Source: CAZMHJ01 sp964566075 (GTDB lineage: Bacteria > Patescibacteriota > Saccharimonadia > Saccharimonadales > CAIOMD01). Taken from it: a stretch of DNA of 64,000 nucleotides. Positions 14,551-22,970 of the stretch are shown here, one piece after another. The stretch spans positions 79,639 to 143,638 of the forward strand of contig CAZMHJ010000001.1 in assembly GCA_964566075.1 (NCBI GenBank), written 5' to 3'. The notes beneath the pieces were generated by a model, which was not told the DNA's origin, searched no databases, and saw only the letters and a program-made list of their open reading frames with translations. Numbering within the stretch: the first letter of the stretch is position 1; every line of letters starts with the position of its first letter. The position numbers and the translations under genes are program-made.

Positions 14551-16902
14551 CTAGAGCCGCTCTGCTTGTAATGATTGGCTTAAGTCAGCTGCAACGGTAT
14601 CAAGTAAATTATTCACTGTATCCGCTTTAAGTGTTTTCGTATAGCTGACAATGGTAATTCGAAAAGCGACGTGTTTTACACCTGCACCAACCTCTTGATA
14701 AATATCGAGTGGCGTAATAGTAAATTCAGTATCCGTCGGTTTGCGCGCAACAAGCGACGCTCGCATTGCTTGCTCAAGATCTGCGTACGTTGTCGTCGTT
14801 TGTACTCGCAATGAAATATCTTGGCTGACTCTCGGGAATTTAGAAAGTGATTGATAGCGACCATTGTTACCTAGCACCGTTAAGAGCTGTTCAGTATTAA
14901 TCTCAAAACCGGCGCTACGCTTTGGTAATTTAAGGTTAGTTATGGTGCTTAGATTATATTCTCCAACTGTGCCAATAACGGTTCCGTTTTCTAGCAGAAT
15001 CGCGGCAGAGCGACTGTCGCTATATGGTGCGGCAGCTCGTTGTATCGGCCGTAAAGAGTAGTTAACCTTCAACTGGTTTAAAAGATATGCCAGTAGTGTA
15101 GTGACTTTATAGTAAGCAGCACCGGTATTTTTTTGGCTAACTCGTGCATTTGCTGCGTATACCAGCGCTAAACGCTCGCCTTCAGCAGGTACCTTTTCGT
15201 CAGTTAATTCGCCAACTTCGTGAGTTTTACCTAGTTCAAATAATGCAAATTCTTCATAGCCTGCTTTGCTATTTGGATGTATCTTTTCAAGCAAGCTTGG
15301 CGTTAAGCTTATTCGATAATATTGCAAGTTTGGGCTGAGAGCATTACTTAATGAAAAAGCGCTCTCAGTATCTTGTCCAACTTTTTGCAGTAAGTCACCA
15401 TGCACAAAACTATAGGTCAAAACTTCGTTTGCGCCGGCAGATTTTAGCACACGCCGAACGTCCGATTTGAGCGACAGCATCGCATCACGTACCGTAGGTT
15501 CAGCAGTTCTTAGGGGTAACTCAAGCGGCAGATGATCAAAGCCATACAAGCGACCGATTTCTTCGACAATATCCTCTGGGATTGCGATGTCAGTACGCCA
15601 AAATGGTGCTTTGACGTCTAATGTATCGCTATCAGTACCGACCTCGAATTCAACATTCCTTAATAATGCCGCCATGTCACCAATTGATAATTGAAAGCCA
15701 AGGCGTTCATTAATAAATGACGGATTAATGTGTAGTGTGTTGTTTTCGGGTAAATGTCCTTTTACATCAAATACACTTGAAGCTTGTTCACCGCCGGCGA
15801 CCTCAAATATATCTTGCATAAGGCGCGCTAGGACACGATCGTTCTGGTGCACAGACTGACCTTTGTTAAATCTTGTTCCGGCGTCAGTAAACAAACCATG
15901 GTGCATTGAGGTACGACGGATACTGTACATATCAAAGCTAGCAACTTCGAGAATAATATTTTTTGTATTGCTATCGACTTCAGTGTCTGCCCCGCCCATA
16001 ACTCCCGCTAGACCGATCAACTCTTTGCCACTCGTAATAACTATAGATTCAGCGCGTGGTGTAATAGTTTTATCGTTTAGTAGTACTATTTGTTCACCGT
16101 CTTTCGGATGGCGAACGACAATTTCGGCACTGTCTTCACTGCGAGCCGCTACTTTATCATAATCGTAGGCATGGGTTGGCTGGCCAGTTACATACATAAT
16201 CCAGTTCGTTGCATCGACAATATTATTAATTGGCCGTATACCAACGCGNNNNNNNNNNNNNNNNNNNNNNNNNNNNNNNNNNNNNNNNNNNNNNNNNNNN
16301 NNNNNNNNNNNNNNNNNNNNNNNNNNNNNNNNNNNNNNNNNNNNNNNNGTAAACATCTTGTTTTCGACATCAATCACAAAATCATCAAGGCCATATAAGC
16401 TAACCAATGCTTGCCCTGGCACAACGTCTGGCTGCTCAATTTCGAGCAAACCATCGTGATTATCACTTAAACCAAGCTCAGCTGCACTTGCAAGCATACC
16501 GTTACTCACCACACCACGAAGTTCTTTTGTGCTCAGCACAAATGGGTCTGCAGTACCATATGTTGTTGGTACAGTTGCACCGGGCGGAATCCACGCAACT
16601 ACTAAACCTTCACGTACATTTGGCGCACCACACACAACTTGTACATGGCCATTGGCATCACGCTCAACGTCTTTTACTACACCACCATCGTCAATGGTAC
16701 ATACGTGAAGCTTGTCTGCATTCGGGTGGTCGACGCAGGTAACGACCCGTGCCACCACGATACCTTCGAACTGCGGCTCCCAATCAATCGTCTCTTCGAC
16801 AGCACCGAGTTGTGCGCCAATTTTTTCAACCAGCTGCTCGTGGCTGTACTGCTTTATATCAACATTACTAACCAGCTGCGCATTATTAACACTTACTTTC
16901 AT
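14551..16902 (-). CDS. pheT: Phenylalanyl-tRNA synthetase beta subunit (contains 100-N gap)
   Basis: Beta chain of the alpha2-beta2 PheRS. Visible parts are the N-terminal OB-fold tRNA-binding (EMAP-like) domain with VDHPNADKLHVC, the B3/B4-type core, B5 with EEIGRLYGFDHLP, the catalytic-like fold and the C-terminal anticodon-binding domain with FPRVSQDISLRV. The gap at 16249-16348 removes the region between the end of the tRNA-binding domain (VIDVENKMF) and IRPINNIVDATNW, normally about 60-70 residues including the NRPDC segment, so the true length is nearer 800 aa. Both sides are in the same frame as drawn. The ATG overlaps the pheS stop (ATGA), the usual operon arrangement. Confidence 0.95.
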   Translation of the reverse strand: MKVSVNNAQLVSNVDIKQYSHEQLVEKIGAQLGAVEETIDWEPQFEGIVVARVVTCVDHPNADKLHVCTIDDGGVVKDVERDANGHVQVVCGAPNVREGLVVAWIPPGATVPTTYGTADPFVLSTKELRGVVSNGMLASAAELGLSDNHDGLLEIEQPDVVPGQALVSLYGLDDFVIDVENKMFXXXXXXXXXXXXXXXXXXXXXXXXXXXXXXXXXXRVGIRPINNIVDATNWIMYVTGQPTHAYDYDKVAARSEDSAEIVVRHPKDGEQIVLLNDKTITPRAESIVITSGKELIGLAGVMGGADTEVDSNTKNIILEVASFDMYSIRRTSMHHGLFTDAGTRFNKGQSVHQNDRVLARLMQDIFEVAGGEQASSVFDVKGHLPENNTLHINPSFINERLGFQLSIGDMAALLRNVEFEVGTDSDTLDVKAPFWRTDIAIPEDIVEEIGRLYGFDHLPLELPLRTAEPTVRDAMLSLKSDVRRVLKSAGANEVLTYSFVHGDLLQKVGQDTESAFSLSNALSPNLQYYRISLTPSLLEKIHPNSKAGYEEFALFELGKTHEVGELTDEKVPAEGERLALVYAANARVSQKNTGAAYYKVTTLLAYLLNQLKVNYSLRPIQRAAAPYSDSRSAAILLENGTVIGTVGEYNLSTITNLKLPKRSAGFEINTEQLLTVLGNNGRYQSLSKFPRVSQDISLRVQTTTTYADLEQAMRASLVARKPTDTEFTITPLDIYQEVGAGVKHVAFRITIVSYTKTLKADTVNNLLDTVAADLSQSLQAERL
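16249..16348. other. Assembly gap (100 N) in pheT
   Basis: Exactly 100 Ns, the conventional size for a gap of unknown length. Confidence 0.97.
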
Positions 16903-17945
16903 GAAAATTGCCTCAAAAACTCTAGTTTGCCTGACTCAAAGTGCCGAATGTCTTCGATGTCGTTTTTCATCATTACTAAACGATCAATACCACCACCCCA
17001 CGCGAAACCGGTATATTCGTTCGGGTCAATGCCTGCCTCTTTTAATACGTTTGGATGAATCAAACCACAACCAAGTAGTTCAATCCAACCACTTTGGCTA
17101 CAGATGTTACAGCCAGCTTTTTTACAGAAAGGACAACTTAGGGCAAATTCAAAGCTTGGTTCAGTAAATGGGAAATAGTAGGGTTGTGTTTTAACTTCGA
17201 GCTCTTGTTGGTAATATTCTTGCAAAAATGTCTTGAGCGTTGCGATTAAGTTACCAGCATGCACACCTTTACCTACATACACACCTTCAAGTTGATAAAA
17301 CGTATGCTCATGGCGAGCATCTAAATCTTCGTTTCTAAATACCCGGCCAGGGATAACAACCGCGATTGGTTTACCTAGAGCTAAGTTATCCTTGTACTTT
17401 TTCAGAACACGGTTTTGCATCGTACTCGTGTGTGCAGGTGCGATAAACTGCTTACCGTTGGTATCAGTTTGTGTGGTCATAAAGGTGTCGTAATCATCTC
17501 GTGCTGGATGACCTTCGGGGAAGTTCAGGGTTTCAAACATATGGTAGTCGTCGTCAATTTCGCGTGATTCAATCGCAGTAAAGCCCACACGATAAAAAAT
17601 ATCCAATACAGTTTCGAGTTCGCTCATTAGTGGATGAATGCTGCCATTCTGCGCCGGTAATAGTGACTCAGCTTGCGAATTAACATCAAATGGTGCTGTG
17701 ACGTCAATTGGCAATCTGTCGTCAACAGCGACCGTAGCTTCTGCAACCCATCGTTCAATTTCTGCTTTTAGCAGATTTATTTCTGCTCCGTATTGAGCAC
17801 GTTGTTCGGCGGGCGCATCTTTTATGAGCCCAAAGAGGACCCGTAGCTCAGGTGCGCGTAAAATAGCTTTTTTATCTTCGAGTGTTTCAAATTGTACACG
17901 TAGTGTTTCGGCTGCCTTTGCAACCTCTGGAATGGTATACGACAT
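16899..17945 (-). CDS. pheS: Phenylalanyl-tRNA synthetase alpha subunit
   Basis: Class II aminoacyl-tRNA synthetase catalytic chain, 348 aa. An N-terminal coiled-coil (tRNA binding) is followed by the catalytic core: motif 2 GRVFRNEDLDARHEHTFYQLEG and motif 3 GFAWGGGIDRLVM. A four-Cys cluster, CPFC then CNIC, precedes the GWIELLGCG strand; similar Cys pairs occur in some bacterial PheS proteins and probably bind zinc. A TATAAT box lies 11 bases before the ATG. First gene of pheS-pheT; terminator at 14502-14534. Confidence 0.95.
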   Translation of the reverse strand: MSYTIPEVAKAAETLRVQFETLEDKKAILRAPELRVLFGLIKDAPAEQRAQYGAEINLLKAEIERWVAEATVAVDDRLPIDVTAPFDVNSQAESLLPAQNGSIHPLMSELETVLDIFYRVGFTAIESREIDDDYHMFETLNFPEGHPARDDYDTFMTTQTDTNGKQFIAPAHTSTMQNRVLKKYKDNLALGKPIAVVIPGRVFRNEDLDARHEHTFYQLEGVYVGKGVHAGNLIATLKTFLQEYYQQELEVKTQPYYFPFTEPSFEFALSCPFCKKAGCNICSQSGWIELLGCGLIHPNVLKEAGIDPNEYTGFAWGGGIDRLVMMKNDIEDIRHFESGKLEFLRQFS

Positions 17946-18069
17946 AGTTACCCGCTATTATACGGCTATTTCACCCCTGACGCTACCTCTTGAATTATTT
18001 ATTTAAAAGTTGTATTGTTTATTTTATCTTTTGGGCATAACCAAGGGAGACCTTCAACAACCGAAAGAG

Positions 18070-18483
18070 GTGATACTCATCAGAAAATTTGTTCGAGCGC
18101 TGATGCGATTCGCGGAGCGATCGACAACAGTGATGTATCCACTGGGTCTTCTCAAAGAAGAGATTGGCCCGAGTATGCTTGTAACTGGAGCATCAGTGCT
18201 CGTTCGCGGGCACAGCGAAACTTGCAGTCACCAAGACTGCAGTCGAACGGCAACTGTCATCGCGGGACCTATGTTTGATAATAGTAACCGTGATAACGTC
18301 TACGTAACAGTTGTCTACCCGTTCGAGAGGTTCCCGCTCAAGCAAGAGCAGCTACGTATTGCAACACGTAGCGCCTGGGGTATGTGGCACTCAGCCGTAT
18401 ATCTAACTGCAATCCCCACACCACTTGCTGCCGAACCTAATACAGGCAACGAGCGGGCGTATGACGTTCCTGAGGCAAGTTGA
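18070..18483 (+). CDS. Orphan protein of unknown function (start unresolved)
   Basis: An open frame whose body (RKFVRALMRFAERSTT..., ending ERAYDVPEAS) I do not recognise. Third codon positions are richer in G/C than in neighbouring genes, as in the 72-codon frame at 13.7 kb. The frame is open from an ATG at 18010, but no ribosome site precedes that. A textbook Shine-Dalgarno sequence (AAAGAGGTGAT, 18064-18074) lies inside the frame, eight bases ahead of an ATC codon at 18079, which would give a natural N-terminus; a GTG at 18070 and an ATG at 18103 are alternatives. A large three-way stem-loop follows the stop. Two Cys-His pairs (CSHQDC) might bind metal. Confidence 0.5.
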   Translation: MILIRKFVRALMRFAERSTTVMYPLGLLKEEIGPSMLVTGASVLVRGHSETCSHQDCSRTATVIAGPMFDNSNRDNVYVTVVYPFERFPLKQEQLRIATRSAWGMWHSAVYLTAIPTPLAAEPNTGNERAYDVPEAS

Positions 18484-18491
18484 TGAGGAAC

Positions 18492-18558
18492 GGGGGAGCG
18501 GCGTACAAGAGAGTACGCTGTCATCGGAAGCAGTGGTTTCAAATGAAACCGCTCCCCC
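18492..18558 (+). repeat. Three-way stem-loop after the orphan gene
   Basis: Outer arms GGGGGAGCGG (18492-18501) and CCGCTCCCCC (18549-18558) enclose two inner hairpins, GCGTAC/GTACGC and GGTTTC-AAAT-GAAACC. No T-tract follows, so it is either an unusual terminator or a structured RNA element between the orphan gene and yajQ. Confidence 0.65.
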
Positions 18559-18599
18559 ACTTCATATCACCTCTTTCTCTTACATGATAGACTTTTACT

Positions 18600-19097
18600 A
18601 TGGCTTTATTTTCATTTGATATCGTAAGCGATTACGACAAAAGCGAACTCAATAATGTGGTTGATCAATCACAGCGAGAGCTCGCGAACAGATATGATTT
18701 TAAAGGTACTAAAGCTGCACTTGACTGGGCAGATGGTGATAAAACATCACTCAAAATTACGGGTGATAGCGAGTTTCATGTAGACGCTATTCTAGATATT
18801 ATTCGAAAAAAGCTCGCAACTCGTGGGCAAAGCCAAAAAGTACTTGATGTCAGCAAAGAGGCAACCATAACTAACTTGCAAGTTATTAAAGTTGTGCCAC
18901 TTAAAAATGGCCTCGACCAAGAAAAAGCTAAAAAAATTACTGCCGTCATCCGTGAAGAATTACCAAAGGTAAAAACCCAGATTCAAGGCGAAGAAGTTCG
19001 TGTGATGAGCTCAAAAAAAGACGAACTACAGTCAGTGATGCAGCTACTTAATGGCCAAGACTTCGACTTCCCGCTCTCGTTCACCAATTATCGCTAA
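18600..19097 (+). CDS. yajQ: YajQ-family nucleotide-binding protein
   Basis: A 165-aa protein of the YajQ (DUF520) family, which has two ferredoxin-like domains and in Xanthomonas binds cyclic di-GMP. The N-terminus FSFDIVSDYDKSELNNVVDQ and the following ANRYDFKGTKA are the family hallmarks; the C-terminus QLLNGQDFDFPLSFTNYR is also typical. Length is usual. A TAGACT hexamer ends exactly six bases before the ATG, with no Shine-Dalgarno site, predicting a leaderless mRNA. Its cellular role remains unsettled; ligand binding cannot be judged from sequence. Confidence 0.93.
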   Translation: MALFSFDIVSDYDKSELNNVVDQSQRELANRYDFKGTKAALDWADGDKTSLKITGDSEFHVDAILDIIRKKLATRGQSQKVLDVSKEATITNLQVIKVVPLKNGLDQEKAKKITAVIREELPKVKTQIQGEEVRVMSSKKDELQSVMQLLNGQDFDFPLSFTNYR

Positions 19098-19559
19098 AAT
19101 GAAAATCGCGCCCGACGGGCGTTCTGTACCGCTTAAGGTACAGAAGAGTGCTTTCGCACTCTGCGCTTTCGCGCACACCACATCGGACGCATACACCGCC
19201 CAGTTCACCCCTGCAAGAAGGCTACTACGGGACCCATACGCCGGTGATATGCCATTACACAGGCTGGCCCACTAGGGGTTTTCGGGTACTTTTGGCGTGA
19301 TGAAATGCTTATAGTATGCATGGGGGCTGAGGAAAGGTGACCACACATACGTCATCGCATCGTCCCCCGCTGGCTACCGGGGACCAAAAGACTTGGCGTA
19401 CCTCTTTTTCCAGAAGAGGTCTGGCTCGCCATAGTGAGATTACGGTGCCTACTCCACTTATGTCGATAACGATTCATGCCATCGAATACATAAACTCTAA
19501 AATAGCTTTATATTATTGTCAACTAACGGTTACAGACTTTTTTCGTATACTTAAAGCAT
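19098..19559 (-). other. Structured intergenic region, possible minus-strand non-coding RNA
   Basis: 462 bases with no convincing gene. Read on the minus strand the 3' part contains consecutive hairpins: GCGC-GAAA-GCGC, AGAGTGC-GAAA-GCACTCT, TCTGTACC/GGTACAGA and finally CGCCC-GTC-GGGCG followed by CGATTTTC. The two GAAA loops are GNRA tetraloops only on the minus strand, which suggests the RNA is made in that direction and ends near 19100. Farther upstream, ACCTCTT/AAGAGGT and GGGGG/CCCCC pairings occur near 19320-19440. I could not match it to RNase P RNA, tmRNA, SRP RNA or 6S RNA. Confidence 0.45.
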
Positions 19560-20870
19560 ATGGATATTCTGTCCGAGCAGTGCGAAGCCGTCTTGCGAGC
19601 AAACGATAAAGGCACCCACACAACACCATCAACGAGCCTATACCCGCACCAGTGGCTTTGGGATAGTTCTTTTTCTGCTATCGGGTGGGCACATATGGAT
19701 GTCGCACGTGCTCAACAAGAGATTTTAAGTTTATTCCACGGCCAATGGCACAACGGCATGGTGCCGCATATGATTTTTAATATGTCACCACGCTATGCAC
19801 AAGATAGAAATGCATGGCGGAGTTGGGTTTCGGTACAATCACCAAATGATGTTGCCACTAGTGGTATCACACAACCACCGGTTATTGCCGAAGCAATCAC
19901 TCGTATTGGCGCACAACTCGATAAGCCAGCACGCGTTAGTTTCTACAAAAAAGTCTTACCTAAGCTTATCAAATATCATTCGTGGCTATATAACGAACGC
20001 GACCCTCACAAAGAGGGCTTGGTACTCCAAATTCATCCATATGAAACCGGTTTTGATAACACCCCGCCTTGGATGACCCAACTACACGAACATAGTCGTC
20101 CATGGTGGATAGCAACTATTGAGAATTTGCACATCGACCCACTTATTAACGTTGCACGCCGTGACACACGTTGGCTACCCGCTGAGCAGCGTATGAAGAA
20201 TATTGACGCACTCATTATCTGGGATGTTATTCGTCGTTTGCGGCGCAAGCACTATGATATAGACAAAATTCTACATCGATCGCTTTTTGTGATTGAAGAT
20301 GTAGCTTTTAACAGCATTTTTATCCGTAATAATACCCTGCTGCGCGAAATTGCAGCCCAAGCACGCATTAAGCTACCGCAAGACTTACTAGATAACATGA
20401 ATCGAAGTGAATCAAAGCTCGAAGAACTGTGGGACGAACAATTTAGTACCTACTTTAGCCGTGACTTTTTAACAAATCGATTACTCCGTGAGCCAACGAT
20501 CGCCTGCTTGCTCCCATTGTATGCTGGCACAATTAGTAAAGAACGGGCCGAAAAGTTGGTACGAATTATGACAAACAACCATGTTTTCTGGCTAAATTTC
20601 CCTGTACCGAGCGTGCCAAGAAATGTACGTACCTTTGACCCGAAACGTTACTGGCAAGGACCAACCTGGGTTAATACTAATTGGCTGCTCATCGACGGGT
20701 TACTACGCATGGGTTTCGAGAACGAAGCTAATGCGCTAAAAAGCCACACAATAGAACTGTTGCGCGAACATGGCATTTGGGAATACTACAATCCAATTAC
20801 GGGTGACGGCATGGGTAGCCCCGACTTTAGTTGGACTGCAGCGCTTGCACTAGATTTATTGAATTCTTAG
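19560..20870 (+). CDS. GH63-like (alpha/alpha)6 glycoside hydrolase
   Basis: A 436-aa enzyme of the trehalase/GH63 clan, closest in style to the short bacterial mannosylglycerate/glucosylglycerate hydrolases. It is cytoplasmic (no signal peptide). Visible motifs are HQWLWDSSFSAIGWAH, WHNGMVPHMIF, TQPPVIAEAI, GFDNTPPW (probable acid Asp), RYWQGPTWVNTNWLL and YYNPITGDGMGSPDFSWTAAL near the C-terminus, where the catalytic base is found in relatives. A TATACT hexamer lies eight bases ahead of the ATG. Its 3' end overlaps rmuC by four bases (convergent). Substrate is likely a compatible solute or small glucoside/mannoside; this is inferred from the family. Confidence 0.8.
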   Translation: MDILSEQCEAVLRANDKGTHTTPSTSLYPHQWLWDSSFSAIGWAHMDVARAQQEILSLFHGQWHNGMVPHMIFNMSPRYAQDRNAWRSWVSVQSPNDVATSGITQPPVIAEAITRIGAQLDKPARVSFYKKVLPKLIKYHSWLYNERDPHKEGLVLQIHPYETGFDNTPPWMTQLHEHSRPWWIATIENLHIDPLINVARRDTRWLPAEQRMKNIDALIIWDVIRRLRRKHYDIDKILHRSLFVIEDVAFNSIFIRNNTLLREIAAQARIKLPQDLLDNMNRSESKLEELWDEQFSTYFSRDFLTNRLLREPTIACLLPLYAGTISKERAEKLVRIMTNNHVFWLNFPVPSVPRNVRTFDPKRYWQGPTWVNTNWLLIDGLLRMGFENEANALKSHTIELLREHGIWEYYNPITGDGMGSPDFSWTAALALDLLNS

Positions 20871-21952
20871 TCATCGGTGCTTGGTTTATCAAGCAATAAT
20901 GGGTCCACCGATTCGTTCGTACCGGCAATCTTAACTACATCTTTATCCATCTTTTTAAGTTCTTTATGTGCCGCATTAAAATGATTGACTGTGGTGCTTA
21001 AGCTACCCCCTAGTTTTTGCATATAATTTTCATGCGAAGCTATATGTTTGCCTAAATCACCGACTCGTTTTTGGATTTCTTTAGCTTGTTCTTCTATCTG
21101 TAAGCTTCTTAAGCCTTGCATTACCGTCTGTAAGTACGCGAGGAGTGTCGTTGGACTAACAATAATCACTTTTTTATCTCGAAACGCATATTCAATTAAA
21201 TCGCGTGAGCTAGTATTGGTCGCACCAACCTCATTAACAAGTAAATCATAGTAAATCGCCTCACTCGGGATAAACATAAAAGCATAGTCAAGGGTGTTTT
21301 CATTTGGTCGTATATACTTGGCAGTTTCGTCAATCCTGTTTTTGAGGTCTTTCTTAAAGTTAAGCGCAAAGCCTTCTTTTTTCGTTTTGTCTTTCTCGTC
21401 AACAAAGCGATTATAATTTTCGAGAGTAAATTTGCTATCTATCGACAACAACCGATGTTTATCAAGTTTTATAACTGCATCAACAATCTCACCGTCTTTG
21501 AACTTATACTGCATCTCGTACACATGCGGTGGTAACACGTTTGCGAGTACTGTTTCTAGATAGTACTCACCAACACCGCCACGTTGTTTCGGATTTTGCA
21601 GCACATTTTGCAGCATCTTAAGCTCATCAGCTACATCGACAACACGTTTATTTGTCTCATCGAGTTTAGTAAGTCTTTGATTTACTTCTGCGATGATCTT
21701 CGCACTATCAGAAAACTGTTTCTGAATACTGTTCCGCATAAGCTCATTGTTTTTATCAAGTCTGTCGTTGACGCTCACGTTTAGGCTATCTTTTAATTTT
21801 TCAATACCGTCATTTAAGGCAGTAATGTCCTGCTTAATCAGGCCTGCTGAGCTATCGTTTTTAAGTTCACTCATCCTCTGATTTAGTACAAAAAACAGAA
21901 ATCCAAAACCAGCAATAACTACTACAAGTAAAACAATTAGTATGGTTATCAT
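20867..21952 (-). CDS. rmuC: RmuC-family DNA recombination-limiting protein
   Basis: A 361-aa protein with one N-terminal membrane helix (about residues 2-24), a long coiled coil (25-115) and an RmuC nuclease-like domain. Family stretches are GGVGEYYLETVLANVLPPHVYEMQYKF, the DAVIKLD and LSIDSKFTLENY strands carrying the endonuclease-fold acidic/Lys residues, MFIPSEAIYYDLLV and SPTTLLAYLQTV. RmuC lowers inversion of short repeats in E. coli. The start overlaps the preceding 75-aa gene (ATGA), so they form one unit. Confidence 0.92.
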   Translation of the reverse strand: MITILIVLLVVVIAGFGFLFFVLNQRMSELKNDSSAGLIKQDITALNDGIEKLKDSLNVSVNDRLDKNNELMRNSIQKQFSDSAKIIAEVNQRLTKLDETNKRVVDVADELKMLQNVLQNPKQRGGVGEYYLETVLANVLPPHVYEMQYKFKDGEIVDAVIKLDKHRLLSIDSKFTLENYNRFVDEKDKTKKEGFALNFKKDLKNRIDETAKYIRPNENTLDYAFMFIPSEAIYYDLLVNEVGATNTSSRDLIEYAFRDKKVIIVSPTTLLAYLQTVMQGLRSLQIEEQAKEIQKRVGDLGKHIASHENYMQKLGGSLSTTVNHFNAAHKELKKMDKDVVKIAGTNESVDPLLLDKPSTDD

Positions 21953-22176
21953 TGTTTCTTTTTGCCTTTCTTCTGAGCCGCATTAGTAGTTTCTGCAGGA
22001 TTTGCAGGTACTTCTGTTTTATTTTCTTTCGCTAATTCAAGTTCAGTCAAGTGTTGTCGCAGAGCATGCTCCGCAGGGCTGTGTTTTGCGTGTTTAAATG
22101 CTTTACTTATAAGCCACACTACTAAAATAAGACCAACTAAAAACTCAAATAAGACTAGCCAATTAATAAGTGTCAT
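21949..22176 (-). CDS. Small membrane protein upstream of rmuC
   Basis: A 75-aa protein: one hydrophobic helix (about residues 4-26) followed by a charged tail ending in a Lys-rich KKGKKKQ. I do not recognise a family. The ATG follows a perfect TATAAT by only two bases, suggesting a leaderless transcript or an internal promoter. Its stop overlaps the rmuC start by four bases, so translation is coupled and the two proteins may act together at the membrane. Confidence 0.7.
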   Translation of the reverse strand: MTLINWLVLFEFLVGLILVVWLISKAFKHAKHSPAEHALRQHLTELELAKENKTEVPANPAETTNAAQKKGKKKQ

Positions 22177-22231
22177 TGATTATATTGTACTGTATCGTAA
22201 GCGGAATAGGGTCATTACTAAACTTAAAACC

Positions 22232-22302
22232 GGGATGTTTCACCCGGCTTTAGTGGAAGCATGATATAGCTTCCAGTTTCAGCGTAAGCGCTTTTTAATG
22301 GT
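22232..22302. repeat. Three short hairpins in a row
   Basis: CCGGG-N8-CCCGG, GGAAGC-N8-GCTTCC and AGCG-TAAG-CGCT followed by TTTTT, in the 139 bases between the small membrane gene and the DUF308 terminator. The last could be a weak plus-strand terminator; the group may be a structured leader of the minus-strand unit. Confidence 0.45.
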
Positions 22303-22316
22303 TTTGCAAGTACAAA

Positions 22317-22341
22317 AAACCGCCCTATATGAGGGCGGTTT
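22317..22341 (-). terminator. Terminator of the DUF308 gene
   Basis: AAACCGCCC and GGGCGGTTT (9 bp) around a 7-base loop, flanked by A-run and T-run so it can act in both directions; it lies just after the DUF308 stop codon on the minus strand. Confidence 0.85.
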
Positions 22342-22359
22342 TGTAGTTATTTTTACATA

Positions 22360-22926
22360 CTAGTTTTTAGGTTTTGCGGCAAAACCGAGTGCGATTTCCA
22401 TTGCACCACTGACAAGTGCATAAAAACCTACAACCCATACCCCAGCCAGCGTTGCAGCACCTGGATACCAGATAACAACAAGACCAGCAAGAATAGCAAG
22501 TCCACCAATAATGGCGTTAAACCAGCGCACGCCACTAGATGTTTCTGCGTCAAAAGCAAGTACCACACCAATGACACCACGGGTGATAAAGCTAATAGCA
22601 ATAAGTAGTGCTAGGGTTGCAATTGCAAGGCCACTACCAGTATGACGAAGAAGGTATACTGAAACACCGACCTCAAGCAAGCCAAGTAGTAAACGTAGCA
22701 AACCGCTAAAGAAGCTTTGTTCAAACTTTTTTACTGAGCGAACAATATCAATAACACCATATACTCCAATAAAAACCGCAAGTAATAATGCTAATACTCC
22801 AACGGTAATACCGGGCCAAATCATGGCAACAAAGCCAAAAATTACTGAAATTATTCCGCCAACCACGAGCGTCCACCAAGCACGTTGGTCATCTTCTTCG
22901 AACTTATAGACCATAGTCTTAGCCAT
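22360..22926 (-). CDS. HdeD-like (DUF308) membrane protein
   Basis: A 188-aa protein with six predicted membrane helices arranged as a repeat of short hairpins, the architecture of the HdeD/DUF308 family linked to acid resistance in enterobacteria. Segments such as WWTLVVGGIISVIFGFVAMIWPG (first repeat) and its later copy GLAILAGLVVIWYPG show the internal duplication. A perfect AAGGAGGT site precedes the ATG, suggesting high translation, and a strong terminator follows, so it is a single-gene unit. Function in this organism is unknown. Confidence 0.88.
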   Translation of the reverse strand: MAKTMVYKFEEDDQRAWWTLVVGGIISVIFGFVAMIWPGITVGVLALLLAVFIGVYGVIDIVRSVKKFEQSFFSGLLRLLLGLLEVGVSVYLLRHTGSGLAIATLALLIAISFITRGVIGVVLAFDAETSSGVRWFNAIIGGLAILAGLVVIWYPGAATLAGVWVVGFYALVSGAMEIALGFAAKPKN

Positions 22927-22970
22927 TGTTCGTGTACCTCCTTGATTTAATATGTAGCTTCAGCGTACGG

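Noticed and set aside
19334..19350. GAGGAAAG resembling the conserved core of RNase P RNA
   Set aside because: The rest of the core (GUCCGGGCU and the 3' ACAGAA...GGCUUA partner) is absent, and hairpin loops suggest the opposite strand is transcribed.
19337..19609. 90-codon plus-strand frame ahead of the GH63-like gene
   Set aside because: Overlaps the glycosidase start by 50 bases, low-complexity Ser/Thr/Arg content, no ribosome site; the region is better explained as structured RNA.
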